Below the pieces are notes generated by a model. That model was given only the letters and a program-made list of their open reading frames with translations, did no database searches and was not told the DNA's origin. From positions 62,001 through 126,000 of the forward strand of contig CACZCZ010000020.1 of NCBI GenBank assembly GCA_902779845.1: a stretch of 64,000 bases of DNA. The letters are read 5' to 3'. Source of the DNA: an uncultured Bacteroidales bacterium (GTDB lineage Bacteria; Bacteroidota; Bacteroidia; Bacteroidales; Bacteroidaceae). Below are positions 10,078 to 18,952 of this stretch, piece after piece (positions within the stretch are counted from its first letter, which is position 1; every line of letters begins with the position of its first letter). The position numbers and the translations under genes were made by a program.

Positions 10078-10128
10078 TCAATACTTCAGTCGTAGGCTGG
10101 CGATGAAGGAGCGGCCTACGGCATAGCC
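10078..10128 (-). pseudogene. Remnant of a TonB-dependent receptor C-terminus
   Basis: Just beyond, and overlapping, the end of the precorrin methyltransferase gene, another minus-strand frame reads GYAVGRSFIASLRLKY followed by TGA, with a stop directly before it. This looks like the last beta strand of a TonB-dependent receptor, whose C-termini commonly have a glycine-arginine turn and then alternating hydrophobic residues ending in an aromatic residue. Only 16 codons remain, with no barrel upstream. With the orphan plug domain at the other end of the operon it suggests a rearranged btuB-like gene. Short length limits certainty. Confidence 0.45.
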
Positions 10129-10820
10129 TTAAGGATGCAAAGTGAAAAATAAGGCATCTTCCTATCCAGAATCATATCATGACTGGAGCTGTAGAAATGC
10201 GCAGGAGTGCCGACGTTCTCAAAATAGTGACACTCGGTGTCGGGATACTGAAGGAGATAGTCCTTCAGCTTCTGCTGACAGCGTGACAACTTCATCACGA
10301 CGACTACATGCCGGCTGGTCAGCAGCTGCCGAAGTGCACCGGCTTCTATGTCGCCAGGTAAGACGACCAGGCGCTGTCCTTGGCTAATCAGAGAGAGGCC
10401 TGCAGAAGCGGCGGCGGCAATGAACGACGGTATTCCCGGGCACTGTTCAACAGGGATGGAGAGCTTCTGAAGACGTTCCAGTACGTAGTGAATGGACGCA
10501 TAGATGCTCACATCGCCCTCAACAGCCACGATGACGCTCAACCCACTGCGATACCACTCGGCAGCGCTGGAGCACATGTCTTCGTAAACGTGCATCACAG
10601 CCTCGCGGTTCTGCTGCATTGGCAAGGTGTAATACCGCATCTTGTCCGCCGAGCACCATTCTGCAATGATGTCAGCCGCGCGCGAGTGGACTGTGCCGTC
10701 GCCACTTTCCGTGACGGGAAGCATCACGATGTCAGCCTCACGAAGCATCCTGACGGCCTTGAGCGTCAACAGCTCAGGGTCGCCAGGGCCTAGTGAGAGG
10801 AAAGTGATATTAGTCTTCAA
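10116..10820 (-). CDS. cbiL: Precorrin-2 C20-methyltransferase-like protein
   Basis: SAM-dependent tetrapyrrole methylase of the CobI/CbiL type, which methylates C20 of (cobalt-)precorrin-2 in corrin ring synthesis. The N-terminal LSLGPGDPELLTLKAVRML is the glycine-rich SAM-binding signature, and the C-terminal MPYFSLCIL matches the family end. No ATG is available. The TTG at 10820 gives the usual N-terminal length (MKTNITFLS...), whereas a GTG at 10865 would overlap the upstream gene by 56 bases. The gene overlaps the stop of the DUF4374-like lipoprotein gene and is last in the riboswitch operon. Only this one corrin-ring methyltransferase is present here, so other pathway genes must lie elsewhere or be absent. 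The distinction between the cobalt-early and cobalt-late form is not resolved. Confidence 0.8.
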   Translation of the reverse strand: MKTNITFLSLGPGDPELLTLKAVRMLREADIVMLPVTESGDGTVHSRAADIIAEWCSADKMRYYTLPMQQNREAVMHVYEDMCSSAAEWYRSGLSVIVAVEGDVSIYASIHYVLERLQKLSIPVEQCPGIPSFIAAAASAGLSLISQGQRLVVLPGDIEAGALRQLLTSRHVVVVMKLSRCQQKLKDYLLQYPDTECHYFENVGTPAHFYSSSHDMILDRKMPYFSLCILKAMP

Positions 10821-12090
10821 GGAGGCGGATTTGATCAAAGTAGTAACCTGCGGCGATGGAAGCACCCTTGGCGACGGCGCCGGTGGCGATGTCGTAGATG
10901 TAGATGCATTGCTCGTCGGCCGTGTTCACCCCGATGTAGGCCTTGTTCTCCTTGGCATTGACAACGGAGCGCTGGGAGAAGCTACCGCTGCTGTAAGGAA
11001 TCTCCGTCTCGTTGTAGGCAAGTCGGGTGCTGGTCTTGGCTTCGAGGTCGATAATGGAGTAGTAGTAGGCAAGATCGCCGATGCTTGTGCCTACGGTGTT
11101 ATCACCAGAATATGCCAGCACTTTATTGCCACCCAAATACTGGATTGTCAGCAGTTTGCCTTTCGATTCGGGAAAGGCGTTGTAGCCCTCTTCGAAGTCG
11201 AAGGCGCCCTTCTTGATTCGCAACAGACAGCCGTAGTTTTTCTTGCTGACAACATTAAAGCAGGAAAGATAGAGGTTGTCGTTCTCGTCGAAGAAGAGGG
11301 TGTTCTGTAGCAGCTCACCATAGGCTGATGCGGTCATCTGTGCAGCTTCCTTGTTAATGATTTCCTGATCTACGGTCATCGTCGCAGGGTTGATGACGGC
11401 GATGCGGAAGAAGGGCTCGTTGGTGGTCTTGTTGCTGCCGCTGGTCTCCTTCTTATTATAGTAGAAGTAGAAGAGCTTGTTGTCGCTCTTGCGGTAGGCT
11501 GCGATGCCGCTGGTGGTCAGTACGTTGTAGTCCTCGGCAACCTCAATGGAGAGTGTGCCCTCGCCCAGGATGGTCATGTCGGAGGCGTTGAGTTTGGTCC
11601 AGATGACTTTCTTGTGCTCGCCGTCGGTGGACATGATGAGCAGCGTGTTGCTGTCCAGCCAGGCGTGAGTGTAGTTGCGAGACTTGTACGTGTTGGCGAC
11701 GAACTTCTGCTCCTGCACGACTTGCATCTTGTTGTCCTTGAACTGGAGTTTCGAGAAACGGTCGCTGGAAATGGGCACCTGGTAGTAGTACTTACCGTCG
11801 TAGATGCACTCGATGGTGTAGTCGGTGATCTCGGCACCCTGGCCTTCAAAGGAAATGGTGGTGGCGGCATCGGCGAGCGAGGGCACGCTCAGCGTGATGT
11901 GAGACTTGTCCTTGGTCATACCACCGTGGTTGCCTGCGACGACAGTGAGGTCGTAGTGGTAGGTAGCGGCAGCAGGGCTGGGTTCGGGCTCGGGAGTCTT
12001 GTTCTCATCGTCGTCCTTGGAACAGGCGGTGAAGGCTGCGGACAGCACCAGTGCTGCCAGCAGCGAATGGAAAAAACTTAACTTTTTCAT
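10810..12090 (-). CDS. DUF4374-like surface lipoprotein of a TonB uptake system
   Basis: 426 residues beginning MKKLSFFHSLLAALVLSAAFTAC, a lipoprotein signal peptide with the lipobox Cys at about 24, followed by an acidic SKDDDE stretch that resembles a surface-export signal. The rest is beta-rich with repeated short strands (YYYQVPISSDRF, YTHAWLDSNTLLIMS) compatible with a beta-propeller. I place it near DUF4374 with moderate confidence. Surface propeller lipoproteins in Bacteroidota (BtuG for cobalamin, XusB for siderophores) sit beside their TonB receptor and capture ligand for it. Position after the receptor gene under a cobalamin riboswitch suggests capture of a corrinoid or related ligand; that role is inference. 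Confidence 0.72.
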   Translation of the reverse strand: MKKLSFFHSLLAALVLSAAFTACSKDDDENKTPEPEPSPAAATYHYDLTVVAGNHGGMTKDKSHITLSVPSLADAATTISFEGQGAEITDYTIECIYDGKYYYQVPISSDRFSKLQFKDNKMQVVQEQKFVANTYKSRNYTHAWLDSNTLLIMSTDGEHKKVIWTKLNASDMTILGEGTLSIEVAEDYNVLTTSGIAAYRKSDNKLFYFYYNKKETSGSNKTTNEPFFRIAVINPATMTVDQEIINKEAAQMTASAYGELLQNTLFFDENDNLYLSCFNVVSKKNYGCLLRIKKGAFDFEEGYNAFPESKGKLLTIQYLGGNKVLAYSGDNTVGTSIGDLAYYYSIIDLEAKTSTRLAYNETEIPYSSGSFSQRSVVNAKENKAYIGVNTADEQCIYIYDIATGAVAKGASIAAGYYFDQIRLLED

Positions 12091-12166
12091 TGTGGTTTGA
12101 AATGATTAAAAGGGTGATTGATGTTTTGTTATTTTGTTATTTCGACATTTCGATATTACGACTTCA

Positions 12167-14365
12167 TTATTGCAACAGCAGCCGAAATTTGACAAATAGG
12201 GAGCGGCCTGGTTTCTGCAGCTTGTAGTTGTCATAGATCGTCTGGTTCAATAGGTTCTGGCAGTCGAGCGACACGCTGTAGCGCTCCTTGTGCCACGAGT
12301 AAGTCACGTTGGCTCCCAGGATGCTTTTCTCGGGGATGCGTGCCTTGGTGTCCTTGGCGCCGTAGGCTTCCCATGAGAGAAAAAACCAATGAACCCACTG
12401 AAAGTCAACGCCAAGGAGCAGACGGTCGTTCTTGAACAGGAGGTTTTTGAAAGCATAGCGCGCTTCGGCTGAGGCAAAGAGCCATGGGCGATTGGGCACG
12501 CGGTTATTGAACGTCACCGACTCCTTCCCGTCGTCCATATAGCGGTTGCGATTACGAGCGTCCTGCCAGCTGATGTTACCCGTCACCTGCAGGCGGTGGT
12601 TCCAGTCGTAGCGCACTTCGCCCTCGACACCTTTGATGTGCACAGCAGGTTCGTTGACATACTGCATCGTTCCCTCTTTCTCCGTAATCTGCGGCTGGAT
12701 GTAGTTATCCACGAAACGCAGGAAGCCGTTCACCTCGTAGAAGAAGGTGTGCAGACCGGCGTTCACTGTGCCAAAGAATCCGAGGTTCACGTTGTCGCTC
12801 TTTTCGGGCTTCAACGTCAGGTTGGCATAGATGGTTGTGCCGTTGCCCAGCAGCTCACGCGCTAAGGGCAGGCGTACGCTGTGCTCGTAGCTGGCTTTGA
12901 CGGCCAACGGCTTCACAATTTCAAAGCGTGAGCCTACACCCCCACCCAAATTATTCTGCGTATTGGAGGAGGCTACTTCATCAGACAACGTGATGAACGA
13001 GAGGTCGGTTTGCTCCACAGAAAGGTAGTTAATATAGTCTTTCAAGAAGAAGGTGTTATACATCCGACCGTCCCACAGAGACTGGTTGTAAGCAAGGCTG
13101 ATGATGTGTTTCGCCAGCACATCGTTGGCTGGTTCAAAGCTTGCATCCACCTCGTCCCAGCGGTTGTTTCCCGTTCGATTCAGACCATAGCTCAGGTTCA
13201 GCAGATGCTCGTCTGAGAAGCGGTAGTTCAGGTCGGCGTGGGCGATGGTCAGCGGGCGTTTGATGTGGCGTTGCGAGAAGGCACGCCCGTTGATTTCGTT
13301 GCGCTCGCTGCGAATGTAATCGCCATTCCAGTCGTATTGTCGGTGGGCGGTGTCGGTCGTCAGCGCATGGTCCCAAGTGTGTGATAGTGAGAGTGTGGTG
13401 CTGAGGTTATCCAGTAGGAAATGGCGTTTCTGGTAGTGTGCACCGATGCTCCAGGCCTGGCTGGTGCGCTCGGCCATACCAATGACGCGGCTCTGCACCT
13501 GCCCTGTCTGTAGTTCTTTGGCGGTCTGATTGTAGGCCAGCGTGACGAAAAACTCGTCGGTCCACCATTTGTCGTTCACACCTGCCTCCACCTGACCGAT
13601 GATGGAGAAGTAGTCATCGTGGAAGCGGCGACGGTCCTGCGGCAAGTACTTGCGAGCGTCCTCATCCCAGACCTCCACGTCCTTCATCATGTAATCGTTC
13701 TTTGAATAGCAGAGACTGAACGACGGGCGGATAGTGAACCCATTACGGAAGACATATTGTCCGCTGACGTCGGCCTTGTGTGTATGGAACGAGCCGAGTC
13801 CGTAGGAAGCGTCCAGATAATTGGTTCGCTTGCGGTTTGTGACGATGTTGACGGCGCCGCCCAGCGCATCGCTACACAACCAGGTAGGAACCACACCTTT
13901 ATATATTTCGACATGATCAATCAAACTCACGGGCAGGTTGGTCAGCGTGACACCTGTGCCCTTGGTATTCAAAGGCACACCGTCGAGGAAATAGCGGACG
14001 GCATTGCCGGACATACCATTAATCAAGAGGTCAAAGTCCGAACCTACGCCACCTTCCTCACGCAGTTTGACGCCTGCACTGCGATCCACAAGACCGCTCA
14101 GGGAGCTGATGCTGCTGACGAGAGAACGCACATCAATGGCATTCACGGTAAGCGCTCCCTCGCGCAGGCGCTGTGTTTTGGACTTGCCGGTGATGATGAC
14201 GTTGTCAAGTGTCACCGCCTCCTTCGCCTTGTTCTCCAACCGTACGCTGTCTTGTCCAAATGAGGGCAGCAGCTTCAGCAAACAAAGCGACAGCCAAAGC
14301 ATTCTTCGTGTCGGTATTGAGCCCCTCACGAAGATGTGCAGCAACTGTGAAATGGAGCGGTTCAT
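12167..14365 (-). CDS. TonB-dependent outer membrane receptor of the cobalamin-riboswitch operon
   Basis: 732 residues. The start ATG overlaps the upstream stop as ATGA, so translation is probably coupled. After the signal peptide (about 20-38, LWLSLCLLKLLPSFGQ) comes a TonB-box-like segment LDNVIITGKSK. The plug domain spans about 60-185, with VRYFLDGVPLN and HVEIYKGVVPTWL...GGAVNIVT. A 22-strand-type barrel follows and ends in LFVKFRLLLQ. It lacks the N-terminal carboxypeptidase-like domain of SusC-type receptors, as is usual for metal-complex and vitamin receptors. The substrate is inferred from the riboswitch and the BtuF-like neighbour. Confidence 0.88.
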   Translation of the reverse strand: MNRSISQLLHIFVRGSIPTRRMLWLSLCLLKLLPSFGQDSVRLENKAKEAVTLDNVIITGKSKTQRLREGALTVNAIDVRSLVSSISSLSGLVDRSAGVKLREEGGVGSDFDLLINGMSGNAVRYFLDGVPLNTKGTGVTLTNLPVSLIDHVEIYKGVVPTWLCSDALGGAVNIVTNRKRTNYLDASYGLGSFHTHKADVSGQYVFRNGFTIRPSFSLCYSKNDYMMKDVEVWDEDARKYLPQDRRRFHDDYFSIIGQVEAGVNDKWWTDEFFVTLAYNQTAKELQTGQVQSRVIGMAERTSQAWSIGAHYQKRHFLLDNLSTTLSLSHTWDHALTTDTAHRQYDWNGDYIRSERNEINGRAFSQRHIKRPLTIAHADLNYRFSDEHLLNLSYGLNRTGNNRWDEVDASFEPANDVLAKHIISLAYNQSLWDGRMYNTFFLKDYINYLSVEQTDLSFITLSDEVASSNTQNNLGGGVGSRFEIVKPLAVKASYEHSVRLPLARELLGNGTTIYANLTLKPEKSDNVNLGFFGTVNAGLHTFFYEVNGFLRFVDNYIQPQITEKEGTMQYVNEPAVHIKGVEGEVRYDWNHRLQVTGNISWQDARNRNRYMDDGKESVTFNNRVPNRPWLFASAEARYAFKNLLFKNDRLLLGVDFQWVHWFFLSWEAYGAKDTKARIPEKSILGANVTYSWHKERYSVSLDCQNLLNQTIYDNYKLQKPGRSLFVKFRLLLQ

Positions 14366-15528
14366 GGGATGAGTTGATAGTAATGTGTCGTGTAATGGGG
14401 TAAGAGCTCGGGGTGGAATGCCTTCACGAAGTCGGCGAGGAGGAAATGGGGTTGCACACCGGCCAGCTCGCGGTAGGGCGTGCGGGCGAGGTTGCAGAAG
14501 AGGACATGACCCTGCTTGTAGGCGTCCATCGTGGCATAGCGCGGGTCTTCGTCGGCCAGCGTCTGCAGCGTGAAGTCACCATCATAGCTGCCATCGGTCT
14601 GCCAGAAGTCAGCGTGCAGGCCACGGGCATAGACGGCCTCGAAGTCCAATGAGAGGCCACCGGATTCCTGATGGTCGGCCATCACGTAATCAGCACCGGC
14701 ATCGCGGAAGAGTTGTGCCAGGTAGCTGCGACCACCTGCGATGTACCATCCGTCGCGTATCTGCCGCCCGCTGATGACGGTGGGAAGAGGCTGCTTGGTG
14801 CGTGCTGCCACCTCGTCGCGCAGTGTCAGGTACTTGCGCTCGATGTCGTCGAAGACAGCGTTGGCACGGCGCGGTTCGCCTGTGAGCAGTCCCACGAGCT
14901 TGATCCATTCGGCTTGCCCCAGCGGGTCGGTCTCCTTGTAGCCGTGGTGCGAGATGAGCGGGATGCCGCAGTCGCGCAGCGCCTCGAAGCCGCCGTGTTT
15001 GGAAGCCGAGACGAAGATGTAGTCGGGCTGCGTGGCCAGTACGGTCTCCAAGTCGAAGTTGCCTTCCTTGCCGATGCGGGCGGTGTGACCACTCTCCCAC
15101 TGCTCCTTCATGCGCGGCGAGAAGAGATTGCGCAGGCTGTTCATTCCCACGATGCGGTCCTCCAAACCCAGCACCTCGAAGTTGCCCAGCTGCAGCGCCG
15201 TGGTACAGATGAAGCGGCTGGCAGGTTGGGTGATGAGCAGCTCCTCGGCAGGCGTCGCGACCGCCGACGGGTCGGGGTTGGTGATGGTGACACGGATGCC
15301 CTCGGGCAGATAGCGAACCTGCAGGCCACGGGCATACTTGATCACGATCGTGTCGCTGAACGCATCGGCCCGGGCCAGCGCAGAGTCCTTCTCTGCAAAG
15401 AGTTCGTCGGCAGCGGGATTGGTTCTCCGGTCCGCAGACGTACACGCCGTGAGTAGTAGGAAAGCGGCGCCCCCGCAGAAGAGCAGGAGCACCGCCGTGA
15501 GGCAGATAGTATTTATGATGTGCTTCAT
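14362..15528 (-). CDS. ABC-type substrate-binding lipoprotein, BtuF/FecB-like
   Basis: 388 residues with an N-terminal membrane segment and lipobox (LLTAC, Cys about 29). The body has features of the helical-backbone class III binding proteins used for vitamin B12, haem and siderophores: VLGLEDRIVGMNS, LATQPDYIFVSAS, GIPLISHHGYKETDPLGQAEWIKLVGLLTG and VISGRQIRDGWYIAGGRSYLAQLF. The usual partners BtuC and BtuD are not in the window. It lies 9 bases after the chimeric ORF and overlaps the receptor gene downstream. Cobalamin specificity rests on the riboswitch, not on residues I can identify. Confidence 0.82.
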   Translation of the reverse strand: MKHIINTICLTAVLLLFCGGAAFLLLTACTSADRRTNPAADELFAEKDSALARADAFSDTIVIKYARGLQVRYLPEGIRVTITNPDPSAVATPAEELLITQPASRFICTTALQLGNFEVLGLEDRIVGMNSLRNLFSPRMKEQWESGHTARIGKEGNFDLETVLATQPDYIFVSASKHGGFEALRDCGIPLISHHGYKETDPLGQAEWIKLVGLLTGEPRRANAVFDDIERKYLTLRDEVAARTKQPLPTVISGRQIRDGWYIAGGRSYLAQLFRDAGADYVMADHQESGGLSLDFEAVYARGLHADFWQTDGSYDGDFTLQTLADEDPRYATMDAYKQGHVLFCNLARTPYRELAGVQPHFLLADFVKAFHPELLPHYTTHYYQLIP

Positions 15529-15537
15529 GGATTCATT

Positions 15538-16077
15538 TTATTCCTCGGGGTACATGCTGTGGTAAGCATCCTCCAAGAACTCAGCATCCTTGGTGTGCTG
15601 AATCCAGACATTCAGGATACCGGGGAGTTCCAGCAGACCCTGGGGGTGCTTGCCTACGACAGGCACGATGGCCTCGTAGCCGAAATTATTGAAGAACTCG
15701 AACCAGCTGTTGTCCTCGCTGGTGGGTAGGTCGTTCTCGCCGCCCACATCGCCATGAATGCGTTTGCCGTCGATGAGAATCAGGATGTAGGAGTTACCCA
15801 GGCCGCCCAGCTGCATCTGGCTGCCCATATCACCCTCGTTGAAGGCGAAGCTGGCCGTGAGTCCGCTCAGGATCTCCTCGATGCTCTTGCCGCCGTAGCT
15901 GTCCAGCATCTTGCGCGAGATGACCTCCGTCTGCACAGGCGCGTTCTTCAGCAGGTGCTCTGTGCCAGTACCCGTAACAACGATTTCCTGGAGGTCGCCG
16001 ACCTTCAGGGAGTCCTGTGCTTTGAGTGTGGAGACGAGGCACAGCAGTGCCACGCCGAGAGACCAGAGGTGTTTCAT
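15538..16077 (-). pseudogene. Chimeric ORF: BtuB-like plug fragment joined to a CbiK-like C-terminus
   Basis: 179 codons immediately downstream of the cobalamin riboswitch. Residues 1-20 are a signal peptide. About 25-108 are a TonB-receptor N-terminus and plug: LQEIVVTGTGTEHLLKNAPV, DSYGGKSIEEILSG, GNSYILILIDGKRI. The barrel is absent. From about residue 108 the sequence changes to NDLPTSEDNSWFEFFNNFGY followed by GLLELPGILNVWIQHTKDA. This parallels the C-terminal end of sirohydrochlorin cobaltochelatase CbiK (DSW, then a G-L-x-E-x-P-x-I segment, then a histidine). I read this as an in-frame deletion fusion of btuB and cbiK. The CbiK assignment is from remembered family patterns and is moderate. 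Confidence 0.6.
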
Positions 16078-16109
16078 TAAACTCGCTTGCGCCTATTCCT
16101 GAGCGCCGC

Positions 16110-16196
16110 TTCATTTGACAATTTGACGATTTACGATTTGACGATTCACGATTTGCATCGTTAAACGTTAAACGATTATCGTTCTACGAAACGAGG
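16110..16196. repeat. AT-rich short-period repeat between riboswitch and first ORF
   Basis: A run of TTGACGATTT/TTTACGATTT-type units and TTAAACGTTAAACGATT, about 10-bp period. The same family fills other gaps in this window. It separates the riboswitch from the first start codon. No gene is seen in the 16078-16463 gap apart from the riboswitch and its promoter. Confidence 0.6.
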
Positions 16197-16418
16197 CAGG
16201 TCTTCTGGCTCTCCCCGGCTTACCTTACCTTCCCAGCCTTTCGTAAAGTGCAGACTCAAAGCTTTAAACTTTAAACTCTGGACTTTAAACTTAATCAGCC
16301 AGTGGCGTTATACAGGTTGCCTGTGAACGGGGATAACAGCTGCAGGTACAGCTCCGGATTCTCACCGGATTCCCTTACATCGGACGGCATTCAGCCCTCC
16401 GATTGCCTTATTTCGGTG
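16190..16418 (-). ncRNA. Cobalamin riboswitch (B12 element)
   Basis: On the minus strand the leader contains the conserved blocks in order: GGTGAGAATCCGGAGCTGT near 16360, a modified form of the segment before the CCCCG block at 16330, the B12-box core GCCACTG near 16305, then GGGAAGG near 16230 and GCCAGAAGACCTGCC near 16200. The interval between GCCACTG and GGGAAGG is expanded to about 65 bases by an AT-rich TTTAAAGT repeat. It is preceded by a strong promoter and followed after about 115 bases of AT-rich repeats by the chimeric ORF. It should repress the operon when cobalamin is abundant. Confidence 0.92.
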
Positions 16419-16450
16419 CAAAAGTACAAAATCCCGACAAATCTCCCAAA
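16419..16450 (-). promoter_or_regulatory. Promoter of the cobalamin-riboswitch operon
   Basis: Minus strand TTTG (16450-16447), 20 bases, then TACTTTTG (16426-16419): a complete Bacteroidota consensus placed just before the riboswitch aptamer. Confidence 0.8.
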
Positions 16451-16463
16451 TAAAAAGGAGAAA

Positions 16464-18197
16464 TTATATCACTTCGATGCCCATTTTTTCGCAGAGCTTG
16501 AGGCTGAGTTCCTTGAGCTTGAACTTTTGGATCTTGCCGGAACCCGTGAGAGGGAACTCTTCTACGAAGAACACATACTTGGGAATCTTATAGCGTGAAA
16601 TCTTGCCCTTACAGAAGTCGCGGACATCCTCGGGCTCCATGGTGGCACCGGGTTGGAGGATGATGAAGGCGCCGACTTCCTCGCCGTATTTCTTCGAGGG
16701 CACGGCAGCCACCTGCACATCCTTGATGCCAGGCATCTGATAGAGGAACTCCTCGATCTCGCGCGGATAGACGTTCTCACCACCGCGAATAATCATGTCT
16801 TTGATGCGTCCGGTGATGCGGTAGAAGCCTTGCTCGTCCTTCACGCCCAGGTCGCCGGAGTGCAGGAAACCGTTCTTGTCGATGACCTCGGCCGTGGCTG
16901 TCGGGTTCTTGTAGTAGCCCTTCATCACGTTGAAGCCGCGACAGCACATCTCGCCCTGCACGCCTACAGGGCACTCCTCGCCCGTCTCGGGATCGAGGAC
17001 CTTAACCTCCACGAAGGGGAAGTCGCGGCCTACGGTAGTGCAACGCTGCTCGAAGGTGTCGTTGAGGCAGGTCTGTGTCATGCCGGGCGACGACTCGGTG
17101 AGGCCATAGACGCTGGTAATGGTCATGAACATCTTCTCCGACACGCGCTTCATCAGTTCCACGGGGCAGAGGCTTCCGGCCATGATGCCAGTGCGGAGGC
17201 ACGACATATCGAACATGGAGAACATGGGGTGGTCCAGCTCGGCGATGAACATCGTGGGCACACCATAGACGGCGGTGCAGCGCTCCTTATGGATCGAGGC
17301 GAGGACCACGAGGGGGTCGAACTTCTCCACCATCACCTCGGTGCAACCGTGTGTGAGGCAGTTCATGGTGGCCAGCACCACGCCGAAGCAGTGGAAGAGG
17401 GGCACGCAGACACAGAGCTTGTCGTCCTGTGTGAAGCCCATATTCTCGCCCGTGAAGTAACCGTCGTTGGAAATGTTGTAATGCGTGAGCATCACGCCCT
17501 TGGGGAAGCCTGTGGTTCCGCTGGTGTACTGCATATTGCAGACGTCGTGGCAGGAGACATGGCTCTTCATCTCGTCGAGCGTCGTATCGGGGATGTTCTG
17601 TCCCAACAGCAGCAGCTCGGCAGTATTGTACATTCCGCGGTACTTCTCCATGCCGATGTACACGACATTCTTCAGGAAGGGGAAGCGCTTGCTCTGCAGG
17701 CGGCCACGTTCACACTGGCGCAGCTCCGGCAGCATCTTGTAGGTCATATCGACGTAGTCGCACTCCCACGTGCCGTTGGTGATGCAGAGCGTATGCATGT
17801 CGGAGTCCTCACACAGGTACTCCAGTTCGTTCTGCTTGTAGTTGGTGTTCACCGTCACGAGCACGGCACCAATCTTGGCGGTAGCATAGAGGAAGGTAAG
17901 CCAGTCGGGGACGTTGGTGGCCCAGATGCCGACATTGCTGCCTTTCTTGACGCCAATGGAGATGAGGCCTTTGGCCAGATTATCTACGCGCTCGTTGAAC
18001 TGCTTCCAGGTAAAGCGCAGGTCACGGTCGCTATATACGATATATTCTTTATCAGGAGTCGTCTCTGCCCAGTGTTCCAGCCACTGTCCCAGCGTGCGTT
18101 CATAGAGCTGATAGCCCTCGGAACCCGTCTCAGCAGGATATGTTCTGTCAGGCAACGGCCTGCCAGCCATGTCTAATTTTACGTTGCTTGCTTCCAT
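16464..18197 (-). CDS. AMP-dependent acyl-CoA synthetase
   Basis: 577-residue member of the ANL adenylating superfamily, activating a carboxylate to its CoA thioester through an acyl-AMP. P-loop-like [16 protein letters not shown] lies near 200, the adenine-contacting [15 protein letters not shown] near 355, the [19 protein letters not shown] motif near 430, the hinge and [12 protein letters not shown] near 460, and the catalytic lysine region GSGKIQKFK near 555. The length and the unbroken GENVYP motif fit medium/long-chain fatty-acyl-CoA synthetases rather than acetyl-CoA synthetase. It follows the XRE-cupin gene by about 50 bases, an arrangement suggesting that regulator controls it. Confidence 0.9.
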   Translation of the reverse strand: MEASNVKLDMAGRPLPDRTYPAETGSEGYQLYERTLGQWLEHWAETTPDKEYIVYSDRDLRFTWKQFNERVDNLAKGLISIGVKKGSNVGIWATNVPDWLTFLYATAKIGAVLVTVNTNYKQNELEYLCEDSDMHTLCITNGTWECDYVDMTYKMLPELRQCERGRLQSKRFPFLKNVVYIGMEKYRGMYNTAELLLLGQNIPDTTLDEMKSHVSCHDVCNMQYTSGTTGFPKGVMLTHYNISNDGYFTGENMGFTQDDKLCVCVPLFHCFGVVLATMNCLTHGCTEVMVEKFDPLVVLASIHKERCTAVYGVPTMFIAELDHPMFSMFDMSCLRTGIMAGSLCPVELMKRVSEKMFMTITSVYGLTESSPGMTQTCLNDTFEQRCTTVGRDFPFVEVKVLDPETGEECPVGVQGEMCCRGFNVMKGYYKNPTATAEVIDKNGFLHSGDLGVKDEQGFYRITGRIKDMIIRGGENVYPREIEEFLYQMPGIKDVQVAAVPSKKYGEEVGAFIILQPGATMEPEDVRDFCKGKISRYKIPKYVFFVEEFPLTGSGKIQKFKLKELSLKLCEKMGIEVI

Positions 18198-18204
18198 TGT
18201 TGCT

Positions 18205-18247
18205 TGATTTCGTTATTACGTTATTCCGTTATTCCGTTATAACGAAA
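18205..18247. repeat. AT-rich CGTTATTA/CCGTTATT short-period repeat
   Basis: Four to five degenerate 8-10 bp units of the CGTTATTACG/TTCCGTTAT type fill the gap between the XRE-cupin and acyl-CoA synthetase genes. They resemble repeats at 21944-21981 and 59503-59550. Confidence 0.55.
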
Positions 18248-18249
18248 CA

Positions 18250-18828
18250 TTAGAATGGAATATACACCACAGCCAGAATCTTGGCAGCTTGGCCGTTGGC
18301 GCCATGGACATGGTGCTCGACGATGGAGTCATAGAAGATGCTGTCGCCTTCGCCCAGCGTGTAGGCTGTCTTGCCATAGGAGATTTCCACTTTTCCGGCG
18401 AGGACGTAGATGAACTCTTCGCCCTCGTGGGCCGACAGCTTGAAGTTCTTCTCCTCGGAGGGATGGATGTCGATCACGAAGGGTTCCATGTGGCGACCGG
18501 CCTTCTGCTTGGCCAGTGCGTGGTACTCCATGTTCTTACGGGCTTCGACAGCATCGTTGGAGAAGCTGATGCTGCCCGTGCGCTCCGTAGCACGGCACAC
18601 TACAGGTCCGAGCTCGTCGCTGTCATCCAAGAAAGTGCCCAGGCGCACACCCAAGGCGCGCGCAATCTTGATCAGCGGGCCCAGCGAGGGCAGGAACTGG
18701 TCGTTTTCAATGGACTGGATTTGTTCGACCGAGAGGCCGCTACGTTCTGCAATCTCCTCTACAGAGAGGTTCTTCGTCTCCCGAAGACCTTTAATCTTGC
18801 TACCTACAACAGAGTGATGAGTGGACAT
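18250..18828 (-). CDS. XRE-family regulator with C-terminal cupin domain
   Basis: 192 residues from MSTHHSVVGSKIKGL. I chose the ATG at 18828 because a -7 box lies at 18876-18869 and the longer frame (to 18975) runs through it. An HTH_3 domain (about 8-65) contains LSVEEIAERSGLSVEQIQSIE. A cupin_2 domain (about 110-190) contains EGEEFIYVLAGKVEISYG and LGEGDSIFYDSIVEHHV. Such small-molecule-sensing repressors often sit before the gene they regulate. Here that is the acyl-CoA synthetase, so an acyl or CoA-linked ligand is plausible. Confidence 0.87.
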   Translation of the reverse strand: MSTHHSVVGSKIKGLRETKNLSVEEIAERSGLSVEQIQSIENDQFLPSLGPLIKIARALGVRLGTFLDDSDELGPVVCRATERTGSISFSNDAVEARKNMEYHALAKQKAGRHMEPFVIDIHPSEEKNFKLSAHEGEEFIYVLAGKVEISYGKTAYTLGEGDSIFYDSIVEHHVHGANGQAAKILAVVYIPF

Positions 18829-18868
18829 AAGACTGAAGATTTTGTTGATACACTGTGTTTTTGCGGCG

Positions 18869-18876
18869 CAAAGATA
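18869..18876 (-). promoter_or_regulatory. Putative -7 box of the XRE-cupin gene
   Basis: Minus strand TATCTTTG followed by CGCCGCAAAA, matching TAnnTTTG and placed about 40 bases before the chosen ATG. The -33 element is not obvious. Confidence 0.55.
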
Positions 18877-18952
18877 CGTATTTCTACTGAAATAGCTATA
18901 CTTCAGCGTCATTTTTTCAATGAAGTTCCCGAAAAAGGCGTCTGAATCATGC

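Noticed and set aside
16653-18176. 507-codon plus-strand ORF
   Set aside because: Antisense to the acyl-CoA synthetase; long only because of the high-GC codon pattern.
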